The notes beneath the pieces are model-generated. The model did no database searches and was not told where the DNA came from. It saw nothing but the letters and a program-made list of their open reading frames with translations. The position numbers and the translations under genes were made by a program. Shown piece by piece: positions 25,322 to 34,179 of a stretch of 42,575 nt of DNA. Origin of the DNA: Chryseobacterium sp. Leaf201 (GTDB taxonomy: Bacteria > Bacteroidota > Bacteroidia > Flavobacteriales > Weeksellaceae); assembly GCF_001421435.1 (NCBI RefSeq), contig NZ_LMKA01000067.1, forward strand, positions 1 through 42,575, given 5' to 3'. Numbering within the stretch: the first letter of the stretch is position 1; each line of letters starts with the position of its first letter.

Positions 25322-25651
25322 ATGGGAGAAGTAAATACATTTATACAAAGCGTCCCTCTGAACTATTTCATCATTCTTTCGTCAGTATTGTTCTGCCTGG
25401 GAGTGCTTGGTGTATTGCTGAGAAAAAACGCGATTGTTATTTTGGGTTGTGTAGAGCTTATGCTGAATTCGGTAAACCTTTTACTGGCTGCTTTTTCAGC
25501 CTACAGAGGTAACGGAGACGGACAACTTTTAGTTTTCTTCATTATGGTGGTGGCTGCTGCGGAAGTGGCGGTAGGCCTGGCAATTATTGCTATGCTGTAT
25601 AGAAATACCCGTTCTGTTGATGTGAGTATATTTAATAAATTAAGAGGATAA
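25322..25651 (+). CDS. nuoK: NADH-quinone oxidoreductase subunit K
   Basis: A 109-aa three-helix antiporter-linked subunit. The conserved Glu residues in helices 2 and 3 are present in LGCVELMLNSVNLL and VVAAAEVAVGLAI, which carry protons in the central hydrophilic axis. Gaps to both neighbours are 2-3 bp, consistent with a tightly coupled JKLM block that lacks heptad spacers. Confidence 0.96.
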   Translation: MGEVNTFIQSVPLNYFIILSSVLFCLGVLGVLLRKNAIVILGCVELMLNSVNLLLAAFSAYRGNGDGQLLVFFIMVVAAAEVAVGLAIIAMLYRNTRSVDVSIFNKLRG

Positions 25652-25653
25652 GA

Positions 25654-27567
25654 ATGGAAAATCTAGTATATGCAATCATACTTTTACCACTTTTAGGGTT
25701 TCTTATAAACGGTTTATTCGGGAAAAGCCTTCCAAAAATAGTGGTGGGTTCCCTGGCTACGGCAATGGTTTTTATTCCGTTCTGTATCGCAGTAAGCATT
25801 TTCATGAATTTCGATTCTGAAAGCCAGCCGGTAATCGTAAAAGCTTTTGAATGGTTCAGGGTAAATGGGATCCAGATCAATTTCGGGTTCCAGATCGACC
25901 AGCTTTCTTTAATGATGGTGATGATCATCACGGGAATCGGTTCTCTGATCCACCTGTACTCTATCGGATATATGAGCCATGATAAAGGCTTCTTTAAGTT
26001 CTTTACCTATCTGAATTTATTTATCTTCTCCATGCTGCTATTGGTAATGGGAAGCAACTACCTGATCCTGTTCATCGGATGGGAAGGCGTTGGGCTTTGC
26101 TCTTATCTACTGATCGGGTTCTGGTATACCAACGAAGAATACGGTAAAGCGGCAAGAAAAGCATTCATTATGAACAGAATCGGTGACCTTGCGTTACTGA
26201 TCGGTATCTTTATGATTGCCTCACAAACCAACGCAGTAGATTATCTTTCGGTAAGAGAAAATGCCGGAAAATTTGAACTGGACGGAAGTGTAATTATTTT
26301 TATTACCGCGAGTTTATTTATCGGGGCAACCGGAAAATCGGCTCAGGTTCCTTTATATACATGGCTGCCGGATGCAATGGCCGGGCCAACTCCTGTTTCT
26401 GCACTAATCCACGCCGCAACCATGGTAACGGCAGGGATCTATCTGGTGGTAAGGTCCAATTTCTTATTCACTTTGGCACCAACGGTTCAGGACGGGATTT
26501 TATTAATCGGATTTATTACAGCAGCTTTGGCAGGATTCTACGCACTCCGCCAGAACGACATCAAAAAGGTATTGGCCTACTCTACGGTTTCACAGCTTGG
26601 ATTCATGTTCATCGCTTTAGGGCTGGGTGCTTATACTACCGCAATGTTCCACGTAATGACACATGCATTCTTTAAAGCACTGTTATTCCTTGGGGCCGGT
26701 TCTGTAATCCACGCCATGAGCAACGAACAGGATATGCGTTTCATGGGAGGTCTTAAAAAATACATCCCAATTACCCACGCAACTTTCCTGATCGGGACAC
26801 TGGCCATTTCAGGATTCCCTTTATTATCGGGGATGATTTCCAAAGACGAAATATTAGTGGCGGCTTTTGCTAAAAACCCGGTATACTGGTTTATGCTGTT
26901 TGTTTTAGCGGCTGTTACGGCAACTTATATGTTCAGACTGTATTACCTGACGTTCCACGGAGATTTCAGAGGGACTGAAGAACAGAAACATCATCTGCAT
27001 GAAAGCCCTTCCAGTATGACCATTCCATTGATTGTACTTGCGGTTCTTTCTGTAGTCGGCGGTTTAATCAACCTTCCGCATTTCATCGGCCACGGCCATT
27101 ATGCGAAACTGATGGAATGGCTGAAACCGGTTCTTACCGAAGAAAGCTTCAACCAGATGGAAACTACCCTTTCGGGAGTGCCTTTCGGGACTGAAATGAT
27201 CTTGCTGGGCGCAACGGTTTTAATGTTCTTCTCTGTATGGTTCCTGATAAAAAATACGTATGTAAACAAGAAAAAGCAGGCGTTACCGGAAGACATGTAT
27301 ACAGGATGGGAAAAACTGTCTGCCAGAAAATTATATATTGACGAACTTTACAATGCTATTTTTGTAAAAACAGTTGAAGGATTAGGACGCGGAGGAAGGA
27401 TGTTTGATAAAGGTATTCTCGACCGTCTGGTAGATTTTATCGGTGAAGGCGCTGAAGACAGCGGAAAAGCCATGAAGCGCATCCAGAACGGAAATGTAGA
27501 GAATTACATTCTGATCATGTCTTTAGCGGTGGGAATTATATTAATTGTTAACTTTTTATTACCATAA
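25654..27567 (+). CDS. nuoL: NADH-quinone oxidoreductase subunit L
   Basis: The 637-aa distal antiporter-like subunit has about 16 spans and a long C-terminal lateral helix. Conserved features: FIGWEGVGLCSYLLIGFWY with the key Glu, KSAQVPLYTWLPDAMAGPTPVSALIHAATMVTAG with the Lys of the discontinuous helix, and STVSQLGFMF. Full length, with a 2-bp gap to nuoM. Confidence 0.97.
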   Translation: MENLVYAIILLPLLGFLINGLFGKSLPKIVVGSLATAMVFIPFCIAVSIFMNFDSESQPVIVKAFEWFRVNGIQINFGFQIDQLSLMMVMIITGIGSLIHLYSIGYMSHDKGFFKFFTYLNLFIFSMLLLVMGSNYLILFIGWEGVGLCSYLLIGFWYTNEEYGKAARKAFIMNRIGDLALLIGIFMIASQTNAVDYLSVRENAGKFELDGSVIIFITASLFIGATGKSAQVPLYTWLPDAMAGPTPVSALIHAATMVTAGIYLVVRSNFLFTLAPTVQDGILLIGFITAALAGFYALRQNDIKKVLAYSTVSQLGFMFIALGLGAYTTAMFHVMTHAFFKALLFLGAGSVIHAMSNEQDMRFMGGLKKYIPITHATFLIGTLAISGFPLLSGMISKDEILVAAFAKNPVYWFMLFVLAAVTATYMFRLYYLTFHGDFRGTEEQKHHLHESPSSMTIPLIVLAVLSVVGGLINLPHFIGHGHYAKLMEWLKPVLTEESFNQMETTLSGVPFGTEMILLGATVLMFFSVWFLIKNTYVNKKKQALPEDMYTGWEKLSARKLYIDELYNAIFVKTVEGLGRGGRMFDKGILDRLVDFIGEGAEDSGKAMKRIQNGNVENYILIMSLAVGIILIVNFLLP

Positions 27568-27569
27568 TA

Positions 27570-29063
27570 ATGTCGGGTTTGTTAATAACATTATTACTAT
27601 TACCTCTTGTAGGTTCGGGATTGGTCTTTGTTTGGAAAAACAATTCCAGTAAGTATTTGGCACTGGGAATTGCGTTGGTACAGATGCTCCTTACATTCTA
27701 TGTGTTATCGGATTTCAATTTCGGTCCGACCGTAGACAGTAAGCTGCAGTATGAAATCACGTATCCGTGGTCACAATTTATTAAAAGCACGCTTCATTTC
27801 GGCATTGACGGGATGAGTATGCTTCTGTTGTTGCTGACCAATATTTTAGCGCCGATCATTATTTTATCTTCCTTTAATGAAAATGTAAGCTACAGGAATA
27901 CATTCTACGGTTTGATCCTGCTGATGCAGTTCGGGCTTGTAGGTGTATTTACTTCGCTGGATGGCTTGCTGTTCTATATTTTCTGGGAAGTTACCTTGAT
28001 TCCGATCTGGTTTATCGCCGGACTTTGGGGTCAGGAAAATAAAAGGTTTGAATTCACCACAAAATTCTTTGTTTATACGTTTGTAGGGTCGCTGTTCATG
28101 CTAGCAGGATTGATTTACGTATACAATCACTCCGCTTCATTTGCACTGACTGATCTATACAATGCGCAGCTGAATGAAACACAGCAGACGGTGGTATTCT
28201 GGTTTATTTTCTTTGCTTTTGCAGTGAAATTGCCGGTATTCCCGTTCCATACGTGGCAGCCGGACACCTATACCTATTCGCCGACACAGGGATCCATGCT
28301 TTTGTCAGGGATTATGCTGAAGATGGCAATTTATGGGGTTATGCGTTACCTTTTACCGATCACACCGATCCCGATTGCCGGGATTTCAGGACAGATCGTT
28401 ATTATTCTGGCCATCATAGGAATTGTTCACGGTGCGTGGATTGCGATTATCCAGACCGATATGAAAAGGATTATTGCCTATTCCTCTTTCTCTCACGTAG
28501 GATTGATGGTAGCCGGTATTTTTGCCTCTGCCATGGTTACACTGAGAGGGACCTTCAATATTGAAGGGGCTGAAGGAGCTTTGGTACAGACTTTTGCACA
28601 CGGGATCAACGTGGTGGGGCTGTTCTACTGCTGTGATATTCTTTACAAAAGATTTAAATCCAGAGACATCAGACAGATGGGCGGGCTTGCAAAAGTAGCT
28701 CCGAAGTTTGCCGTACTGTTCCTGGTAATTATATTAGGTTCCATGGGAGTTCCTTTGACCAACGGGTTCATCGGGGAATTTATCCTGCTGAAAGCGGTGT
28801 ATGATTTTAACGGGACGGCTGCAATACTGGCTGGTCTTACCATTATCTTTGCGGCCGCTTATCTGTTAAGATTCTACGGAAGAGCCATGTTCGGGCAAGG
28901 TGACGAAGCCGTTTTAAGTACCGCGAAAGATTTATCCGCAGTGGAATTTTCGGTACTGGCAAGTCTGGCCGTTTTTGTAATTGTACTGGGTATTTTCCCG
29001 CAGCCGGTTATCGATATGGTAAGCAGCTCGGTGAGGTTCATCTACAGTTCTATGGCCAATTAA
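27570..29063 (+). CDS. nuoM: NADH-quinone oxidoreductase subunit M
   Basis: The 497-aa antiporter-like proton-pumping subunit has about 14 spans. FYIFWEVTLIPIWFIAGLWG contains the conserved Glu of helix 5; VKLPVFPFHTWQPDTYTYSPTQGSMLLSG and AYSSFSHVGLM are family signatures. It is directly after nuoL. Confidence 0.97.
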   Translation: MSGLLITLLLLPLVGSGLVFVWKNNSSKYLALGIALVQMLLTFYVLSDFNFGPTVDSKLQYEITYPWSQFIKSTLHFGIDGMSMLLLLLTNILAPIIILSSFNENVSYRNTFYGLILLMQFGLVGVFTSLDGLLFYIFWEVTLIPIWFIAGLWGQENKRFEFTTKFFVYTFVGSLFMLAGLIYVYNHSASFALTDLYNAQLNETQQTVVFWFIFFAFAVKLPVFPFHTWQPDTYTYSPTQGSMLLSGIMLKMAIYGVMRYLLPITPIPIAGISGQIVIILAIIGIVHGAWIAIIQTDMKRIIAYSSFSHVGLMVAGIFASAMVTLRGTFNIEGAEGALVQTFAHGINVVGLFYCCDILYKRFKSRDIRQMGGLAKVAPKFAVLFLVIILGSMGVPLTNGFIGEFILLKAVYDFNGTAAILAGLTIIFAAAYLLRFYGRAMFGQGDEAVLSTAKDLSAVEFSVLASLAVFVIVLGIFPQPVIDMVSSSVRFIYSSMAN

Positions 29064-29121
29064 AAATTGAAATATTTAAAAATTAAAAAATTAGCAGATC
29101 AGGAAATGAGAAATCAGAATT

Positions 29122-29156
29122 TTTGTCTCAGATCTCATATCTCGCATCTCAAATCT
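29122..29156 (+). repeat. Five nnnnTCT heptads upstream of nuoN
   Basis: TTTGTCT, CAGATCT, CATATCT, CGCATCT, CAAATCT in perfect 7-bp phase, ending 5 bp before the nuoN ATG. AGA units occur upstream (about 29096-29122) in less regular phase, so an imperfect hairpin is possible. Confidence 0.87.
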
Positions 29157-29161
29157 ATATT

Positions 29162-30541
29162 ATGAGTGTTTTAATTATTGTTTTTCTAACGGCAGTTGTT
29201 GCGTTATTTTCGGGGGTTTTCGAACAGGGGAAATTCGCAAGGTACATTGGGATTTTGGGATTGATCATCGCATTATTTGTAAGCTTTATGCCGGAAAATG
29301 CATTCTTTGAACAGTACAGGCATATGTATGACTATACTGCAAATACCGCATTGTTTACAAAGATATCCCTTGTTACCACTTTGCTGTTATTCTTTTTAGG
29401 AGGTTTTGCATTCAGCAATCACAGAAGCCACCAGTCTGAATTATATGCCTTAATGCTTTTTGCGCTTTGCGGCGGGATTATCCTTTTCGGCTTCCAGAAT
29501 ATGGTTACGCTGTTCCTCGGAATAGAGATTCTTTCCATCCCGTTATATGTAATGGCAGGAGCCAACAAAACAGATTTAAGATCAAACGAAGCTTCCATCA
29601 AATATTTCCTGATGGGTGCATTTGCAACAGGCTTTTTACTTTTCGGTATTGCTTTTATCTACGGCAGCACGGGAAGTTTCGATTTATATACCATTCATGA
29701 TTTCGGAATGTCTAACCCTAAGGACGTCATGTTTATTTTAGGAGTATTGCTGATTCTTTGTGCACTGGCATTTAAAGTAGCATTGGCACCATTCCACATG
29801 TGGAGCCCGGATGTATATTACGGAGCACCTTCACTGATTACGGCTTTCATGGCCAGTGTGGTTAAGATCTCCGGATTTTTCGCACTGTTCAGATTAATGA
29901 CGATCGGGTTTGCGGGAGTGACCAATGAATGGATCAATGTTTTCGGGGTATTCCTGATTATTACTTTGCTTTTAGCCAACGTAATGGGACTTGCCCAGAC
30001 CAATGCCAAAAAGATGCTGGCTTACTCTTCGGTTTCCCATGCAGGATATATCGGGTTGGTATTCTTCGGGATTACAAGCCTTTCGCCTTATAATTTAGCC
30101 TTTTATTTATTCGCATACGCTTTATCAACAGTCGGTGTTTTCATGTGTCTGATCTATGTTGAGAAACTGAAAAGAGAAACCTCTTTCGGAGCCTTCAAAG
30201 GATTGGCGAAATCTGAGCCTTTGCTGGCAACAGTAGCTGCAATTTCCATGCTTTCCATGGCGGGAGTTCCGCTTACGGCCGGTTTCATGGGTAAATTTGC
30301 ATTGTTCTCCCAGGCGATGAACGGAGCCGCTTTCCTGGTTCTGATCGCCGTTTTAGGTTCTGCGGTTTCAATCGCGTATTATCTGAGATTAATCATTTCA
30401 ATGTTTTTCTTTAAAGAAAGCTCATTCAAATCTTCAGAAAAAGTAACGCTTACCTATAATATTGTTGCCGTATGCATTATTGCTTCAATCATTGTACTGG
30501 GCGTCTACCCGGATTTATTTGCAAGACAGTTCGGGCTGTAA
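29162..30541 (+). CDS. nuoN: NADH-quinone oxidoreductase subunit N
   Basis: The 459-aa antiporter-like subunit has about 14 spans. FLGIEILSIPLYVMAG holds the conserved Glu, FKVALAPFHMWSPDVYYGAPSLITAFMASVVK the Lys region, and AYSSVSHAGYIG the third signature. The ATG at 29162 is used; a TTG at 29123 would force translation through the heptad repeat array. It is the last gene of the complex I operon and is followed by a strong terminator. Confidence 0.96.
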   Translation: MSVLIIVFLTAVVALFSGVFEQGKFARYIGILGLIIALFVSFMPENAFFEQYRHMYDYTANTALFTKISLVTTLLLFFLGGFAFSNHRSHQSELYALMLFALCGGIILFGFQNMVTLFLGIEILSIPLYVMAGANKTDLRSNEASIKYFLMGAFATGFLLFGIAFIYGSTGSFDLYTIHDFGMSNPKDVMFILGVLLILCALAFKVALAPFHMWSPDVYYGAPSLITAFMASVVKISGFFALFRLMTIGFAGVTNEWINVFGVFLIITLLLANVMGLAQTNAKKMLAYSSVSHAGYIGLVFFGITSLSPYNLAFYLFAYALSTVGVFMCLIYVEKLKRETSFGAFKGLAKSEPLLATVAAISMLSMAGVPLTAGFMGKFALFSQAMNGAAFLVLIAVLGSAVSIAYYLRLIISMFFFKESSFKSSEKVTLTYNIVAVCIIASIIVLGVYPDLFARQFGL

Positions 30542-30562
30542 AAAGTCATGACAAATCATACC

Positions 30563-30591
30563 AACCACAACGTTCCTGTTGTGGTTTTTTT
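30563..30591 (+). terminator. Terminator at the end of the nuo operon
   Basis: A 9-bp perfect stem AACCACAAC/GTTGTGGTT with a 6-base loop, followed by a T-run. Confidence 0.92.
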
Positions 30592-30615
30592 ATAACTTTA
30601 CTCTAAATTTCAGCT

Positions 30616-32916
30616 TTGGCAAATCTTTACAAGAAAGACGCTCCATTTCAGGTTCACATTTCGTTTAAAAAATATCTGGATATCCTCGAACATATCCGAT
30701 ATAACGACCGTCTGGAATACCGTGCCAGCTATGCTGAATCACTTATTGACAAGACCAAAAACTTCAGGGAACTCAGGGACGGTTTTCAGGATGTCTCCCT
30801 GCTTGAAAAGCATGCAGACCTCATCAGGCTGTTGCTGGCAGACCTCTTCCCTACCGGACTTACCCATAATGAAATAAAGGCAGCCAGTATTCCGCTTTCC
30901 AATATTACCTTCAATTATACAGAACGGTTTAAAAACATCCTTAAAGATGCCGGAAAAGATTTTGAAATAGAGCTCAGGAATATTGACGATGATGAATTTT
31001 ATGTATTCTGCTGCTGCCTGATTGTACAGAGCTATTTCAAAAGGGATATCAGAGGCACGCTGCCCCTTTATTATGACATCCCGAACCGGCAGGGCATCAT
31101 GAAGCATTACAAGATCACGGTAAACTCAGATTTTACGGACGTGTATCCTACAGAAGGCACAAAGATACCGTCCGATGAAATCCTGGATATGCTGCTGGAA
31201 AACTTAGATGATACTAAGCTCTGGAAAAAATATTTCCCTTATGAATCCTGGATACTCACAGGTTTTACCATTATTTCCCTGGTAGACTGTACTTCAGAAG
31301 TGGCATTATCTGACCTGAAATCCAGCCTGATCAGCATTGATCCGGAGAACCTTTCTCCTGATGAAAACCTGATTGAAATATTCAAGTCTTATTTTGATGT
31401 GCCTGAACTTAACTTCGGGCTGATGCTCTTCAATACAAAAGACCAGCGCCTTGAAAAGCTCCCGATATACGAGAACCTCTTTACGAATCATATCCTGGAT
31501 TTCTGGATCAATACTTTTGATGAGGAAACCCGGAAAAGTACCTTCAGCAATATCAATTATAATTCAAAGCCCTTTGTGATCTCCAATGTAGAGAACCTGG
31601 ACCAGGAGATACAGTTGCTTCCTTCTTTCAAAATATTAAAAGACAACAACATCAACAGCTTTATGGTCATCCCCATTATGAGAGACAATGAACTGCTGGC
31701 CATTATGGAGTTTACCTCACCGGTCAGGAACAGTTTCAACGGGTTAAAGCTTAAAAAGATGGAGTTTTTTACCGATATGATTTTATTCTCGCTGAACCGT
31801 TTCAGTTTCGAGAAAAACTACCAGATTGAGGCTATTATCCAGCGGGAATATACCAGCATTCACAACAGTGTGGTGTGGAAGTTCAGGAATGAGGCTGAAA
31901 AATACTTCAATGCTTCACTGTCCAAGAAAATATATACCTTAAAACAGATCTCTTTTAAAAATCTTACGCCGCTTTTCGGCTTTTCAGATATCCGCTCTTC
32001 CTCGGAAAAGCGTTTTTACCTCATGCTGGAGGACCTCAACCGGCAGATCGACTGTCTTCACGGGATTTTTTCCCTGATCGCAGCAGATTCGGAGAAATAC
32101 ATACTCGCCCTTGAAATTTTTGAAAATGAATTAAACAATGAAATAAAGGCAGACAGCGAACAGCGTTTCCAGCGGTTATTGAGAGAAGAAATCCATCCCT
32201 TTTTACAGGCAAAGCTGGAGATTAAAACATCCAGTGAAGCAAAAGCGAAAATCAAGGATTATTTTGCCCAGATCCACACCCAGAATGACCTGTTTTATTT
32301 CAACCGGAAAAGCCTGGATGACTCCATTACTTTGGTCAACAGGAAACTCGCGGATATGCTGGATGAAAGCCAGGCCGAAGCCCAGCTGATTTTCCCGCAT
32401 TATTACGAAAGATTCAAATCCGATGGTGTAGAGCATACGCTGTACACAGGCCAGAATATTGCTCCGGAACTGCCATATACCTCAAAGGTAGTGCAGCGGC
32501 TGAGATACTGGCAGCTGAAGACCATGTGCAGTATGGAACGTGAATTCCGTAATTTCAGGAAAGACCTGGCGGTTCCTCTGGACATTGCCTCACTGATCTT
32601 CGTATATAATGAAAAAATCGATATCCGGTTCCGGATGGACGAAAAACGGTTTGATGTGGACGGAGCCTATAATTCTTATTATGAAATCATTAAAAAACGG
32701 CTTGACAAGGCGCATGTAAAGGGTTCTTCAGACAGAATAACATGTCCGGGAAAGATAACCATTGTCTATTTCGGGATGGAAAACCAGAGGGAATACCTGG
32801 AATACATCAGCAAGCTCCAGAAAAAAGAAATCCTGCAGAATGACATTGAATTTTTAAAAGTTGAAGACCTTCAGGGAATCACCGGGCTGCTTGCGCTGCG
32901 GGTTTCACTCGCATAA
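30616..32916 (+). CDS. Large cytosolic GAF-domain-like protein
   Basis: The 766-aa protein has no signal peptide or membrane span. Its central part (about 250-400) reads like a GAF sensor domain: a VPELNFGLMLFNTKDQ strand, then INSFMVIPIMRDNELLAIMEFTSPVRNSF, the typical 'V-P-I... G-x-LE..S' pattern of GAF beta-strands. The flanking N-terminal (1-240) and C-terminal (400-766) regions are helical and unassigned. I recall similar long proteins being annotated 'GAF domain-containing' across Flavobacteriia. The ligand and output are unknown. The start is TTG at 30616, 25 bp after the nuo terminator. Confidence 0.75.
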   Translation: MANLYKKDAPFQVHISFKKYLDILEHIRYNDRLEYRASYAESLIDKTKNFRELRDGFQDVSLLEKHADLIRLLLADLFPTGLTHNEIKAASIPLSNITFNYTERFKNILKDAGKDFEIELRNIDDDEFYVFCCCLIVQSYFKRDIRGTLPLYYDIPNRQGIMKHYKITVNSDFTDVYPTEGTKIPSDEILDMLLENLDDTKLWKKYFPYESWILTGFTIISLVDCTSEVALSDLKSSLISIDPENLSPDENLIEIFKSYFDVPELNFGLMLFNTKDQRLEKLPIYENLFTNHILDFWINTFDEETRKSTFSNINYNSKPFVISNVENLDQEIQLLPSFKILKDNNINSFMVIPIMRDNELLAIMEFTSPVRNSFNGLKLKKMEFFTDMILFSLNRFSFEKNYQIEAIIQREYTSIHNSVVWKFRNEAEKYFNASLSKKIYTLKQISFKNLTPLFGFSDIRSSSEKRFYLMLEDLNRQIDCLHGIFSLIAADSEKYILALEIFENELNNEIKADSEQRFQRLLREEIHPFLQAKLEIKTSSEAKAKIKDYFAQIHTQNDLFYFNRKSLDDSITLVNRKLADMLDESQAEAQLIFPHYYERFKSDGVEHTLYTGQNIAPELPYTSKVVQRLRYWQLKTMCSMEREFRNFRKDLAVPLDIASLIFVYNEKIDIRFRMDEKRFDVDGAYNSYYEIIKKRLDKAHVKGSSDRITCPGKITIVYFGMENQREYLEYISKLQKKEILQNDIEFLKVEDLQGITGLLALRVSLA

Positions 32917-32977
32917 AAATAAAACCCATCCGTATTGAATGAGTTTTTATCTGTTTTATCAGCTTAAATCTGTTTAA

Positions 32978-34153
32978 TTAGAGGCTCAGGAAAGCATAGG
33001 CAAAAGACAGTACTGAAATGACAATTCCGGCCATAAAAATATTATAGGTCATGGAGAGAAGCCTGTATTTCCGGTCCAGAACTTTCCCCAGGAAATATAA
33101 ATCCTTTACCATCGAATCATAGATATAGTTCCGGTCATTGATCAGGTCTTTCATCGCATCATTAAAATCATCGAAAAGCATCCTGTTAAAATTACCGAAA
33201 AACAGAAGATTGACTTTCCTCTCGGCAATATCCTGAGGTGTAAATTTTACTTTCGTCACGTTCGGCTTTGTCGATAAAATGGCAAAAATAATGGTAATTA
33301 CACTGGACAGCAGTAAGAGAAAGCTCGGAATGATAAGATGTGAATTCTTAGGCGTATCCAGTTTGGGCACCAGTACGGACAGACAAACCGAGATAATAAT
33401 CGCATTTACCGAAAGCAGTATATTCGCCTTGCTGTCGGCAATATCGCTTAACCGCGTATGGTTGCTCAGCGTAATCCTGAATAAAGTGTCTACGCTCCGG
33501 TCAGATTTCGGTTCCTTCTCTTTATCTTTTTTACTTTCGGAAGGCTCTTTTTTTCCGCTGTCTTCTTTTTCCAGCTTTTTCTCTATTTTTTTGATGTTTT
33601 TATCTTTCAGGGACTGCCAGTTCTTTTTGGCATAATCTGTATAAAACCGGTGCTTGTTTTTCAGCATATCCAAGTTGCCTGCATTCCATTCATCATTGGA
33701 AAAGCATCTTACGTTGGTAAGCTCCCATTCTTTTCTCAGGGCATCGGAAATATCATTATAATCATGGCTTGCGAAATGGCTGCAGTCTGCATCTTTTACA
33801 ATCTCTTCCAAAAGATCCTTAGGCTGATGGGTAATCTGTGTGGCAAGGATCAGCCGGGCTACCTCACTGATATATTCTTCGCTGAAATTCTCCTTGCTCA
33901 GAAAATCTTTCATAATCTCCACACCGTTCTCCTCATGGCTCTGCGCACATTTAATGTACCCTGTATCATGGAACCATAACGCTAACAGCACTTTCTCCTG
34001 CTCTTCCGCGGAAACAGGCGTATTCTTCATAATTTCTTCCGCTTTGTTTACGGTGTAGGTAGTATGTATGAAATTATGGTAAAAATATACCGAAGATAAC
34101 TTATCTTTGAATAAGATCTCAACGTAATCTTTGGCTTTCTGTAAAATGCTCAT
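32978..34153 (-). CDS. HD-domain phosphohydrolase fused to a Pycsar-effector-like membrane domain
   Basis: Residues 1-180 of this 391-aa protein form an HD-type metal-dependent phosphohydrolase: YHNFIHTTYTV (His26/His30), LWFHDTGY (H62-D63), KDADCSHF (Asp121 or Asp123). A highly charged Lys/Glu linker follows (~183-218). Residues 225-391 match what I know of the PycTM/DUF5706 Pycsar effector domain: LSNHTRLSDIADSKANILLSVNAI leading into a span (~245-263), a second span (~274-294), a cytosolic helical section, and a final span (~371-390). In Pycsar systems the domain disrupts the membrane on binding cCMP or cUMP. No cyclase gene lies nearby, and divergent neighbours are unrelated, so a defence role is not demonstrated. 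It is divergent from the phosphoesterase gene, with 26 bp between starts. Confidence 0.82.
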   Translation of the reverse strand: MSILQKAKDYVEILFKDKLSSVYFYHNFIHTTYTVNKAEEIMKNTPVSAEEQEKVLLALWFHDTGYIKCAQSHEENGVEIMKDFLSKENFSEEYISEVARLILATQITHQPKDLLEEIVKDADCSHFASHDYNDISDALRKEWELTNVRCFSNDEWNAGNLDMLKNKHRFYTDYAKKNWQSLKDKNIKKIEKKLEKEDSGKKEPSESKKDKEKEPKSDRSVDTLFRITLSNHTRLSDIADSKANILLSVNAIIISVCLSVLVPKLDTPKNSHLIIPSFLLLLSSVITIIFAILSTKPNVTKVKFTPQDIAERKVNLLFFGNFNRMLFDDFNDAMKDLINDRNYIYDSMVKDLYFLGKVLDRKYRLLSMTYNIFMAGIVISVLSFAYAFLSL

Positions 34154-34179
34154 GGCCGGAATTTTGTTATTGTAAATTT

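Noticed and set aside
32940..32977. Repeated ATCTG/ATCAG words before the HD gene's stop
   Set aside because: Only three loosely spaced words with 9- and 11-bp steps and no constant period; not comparable with the nuo heptads.
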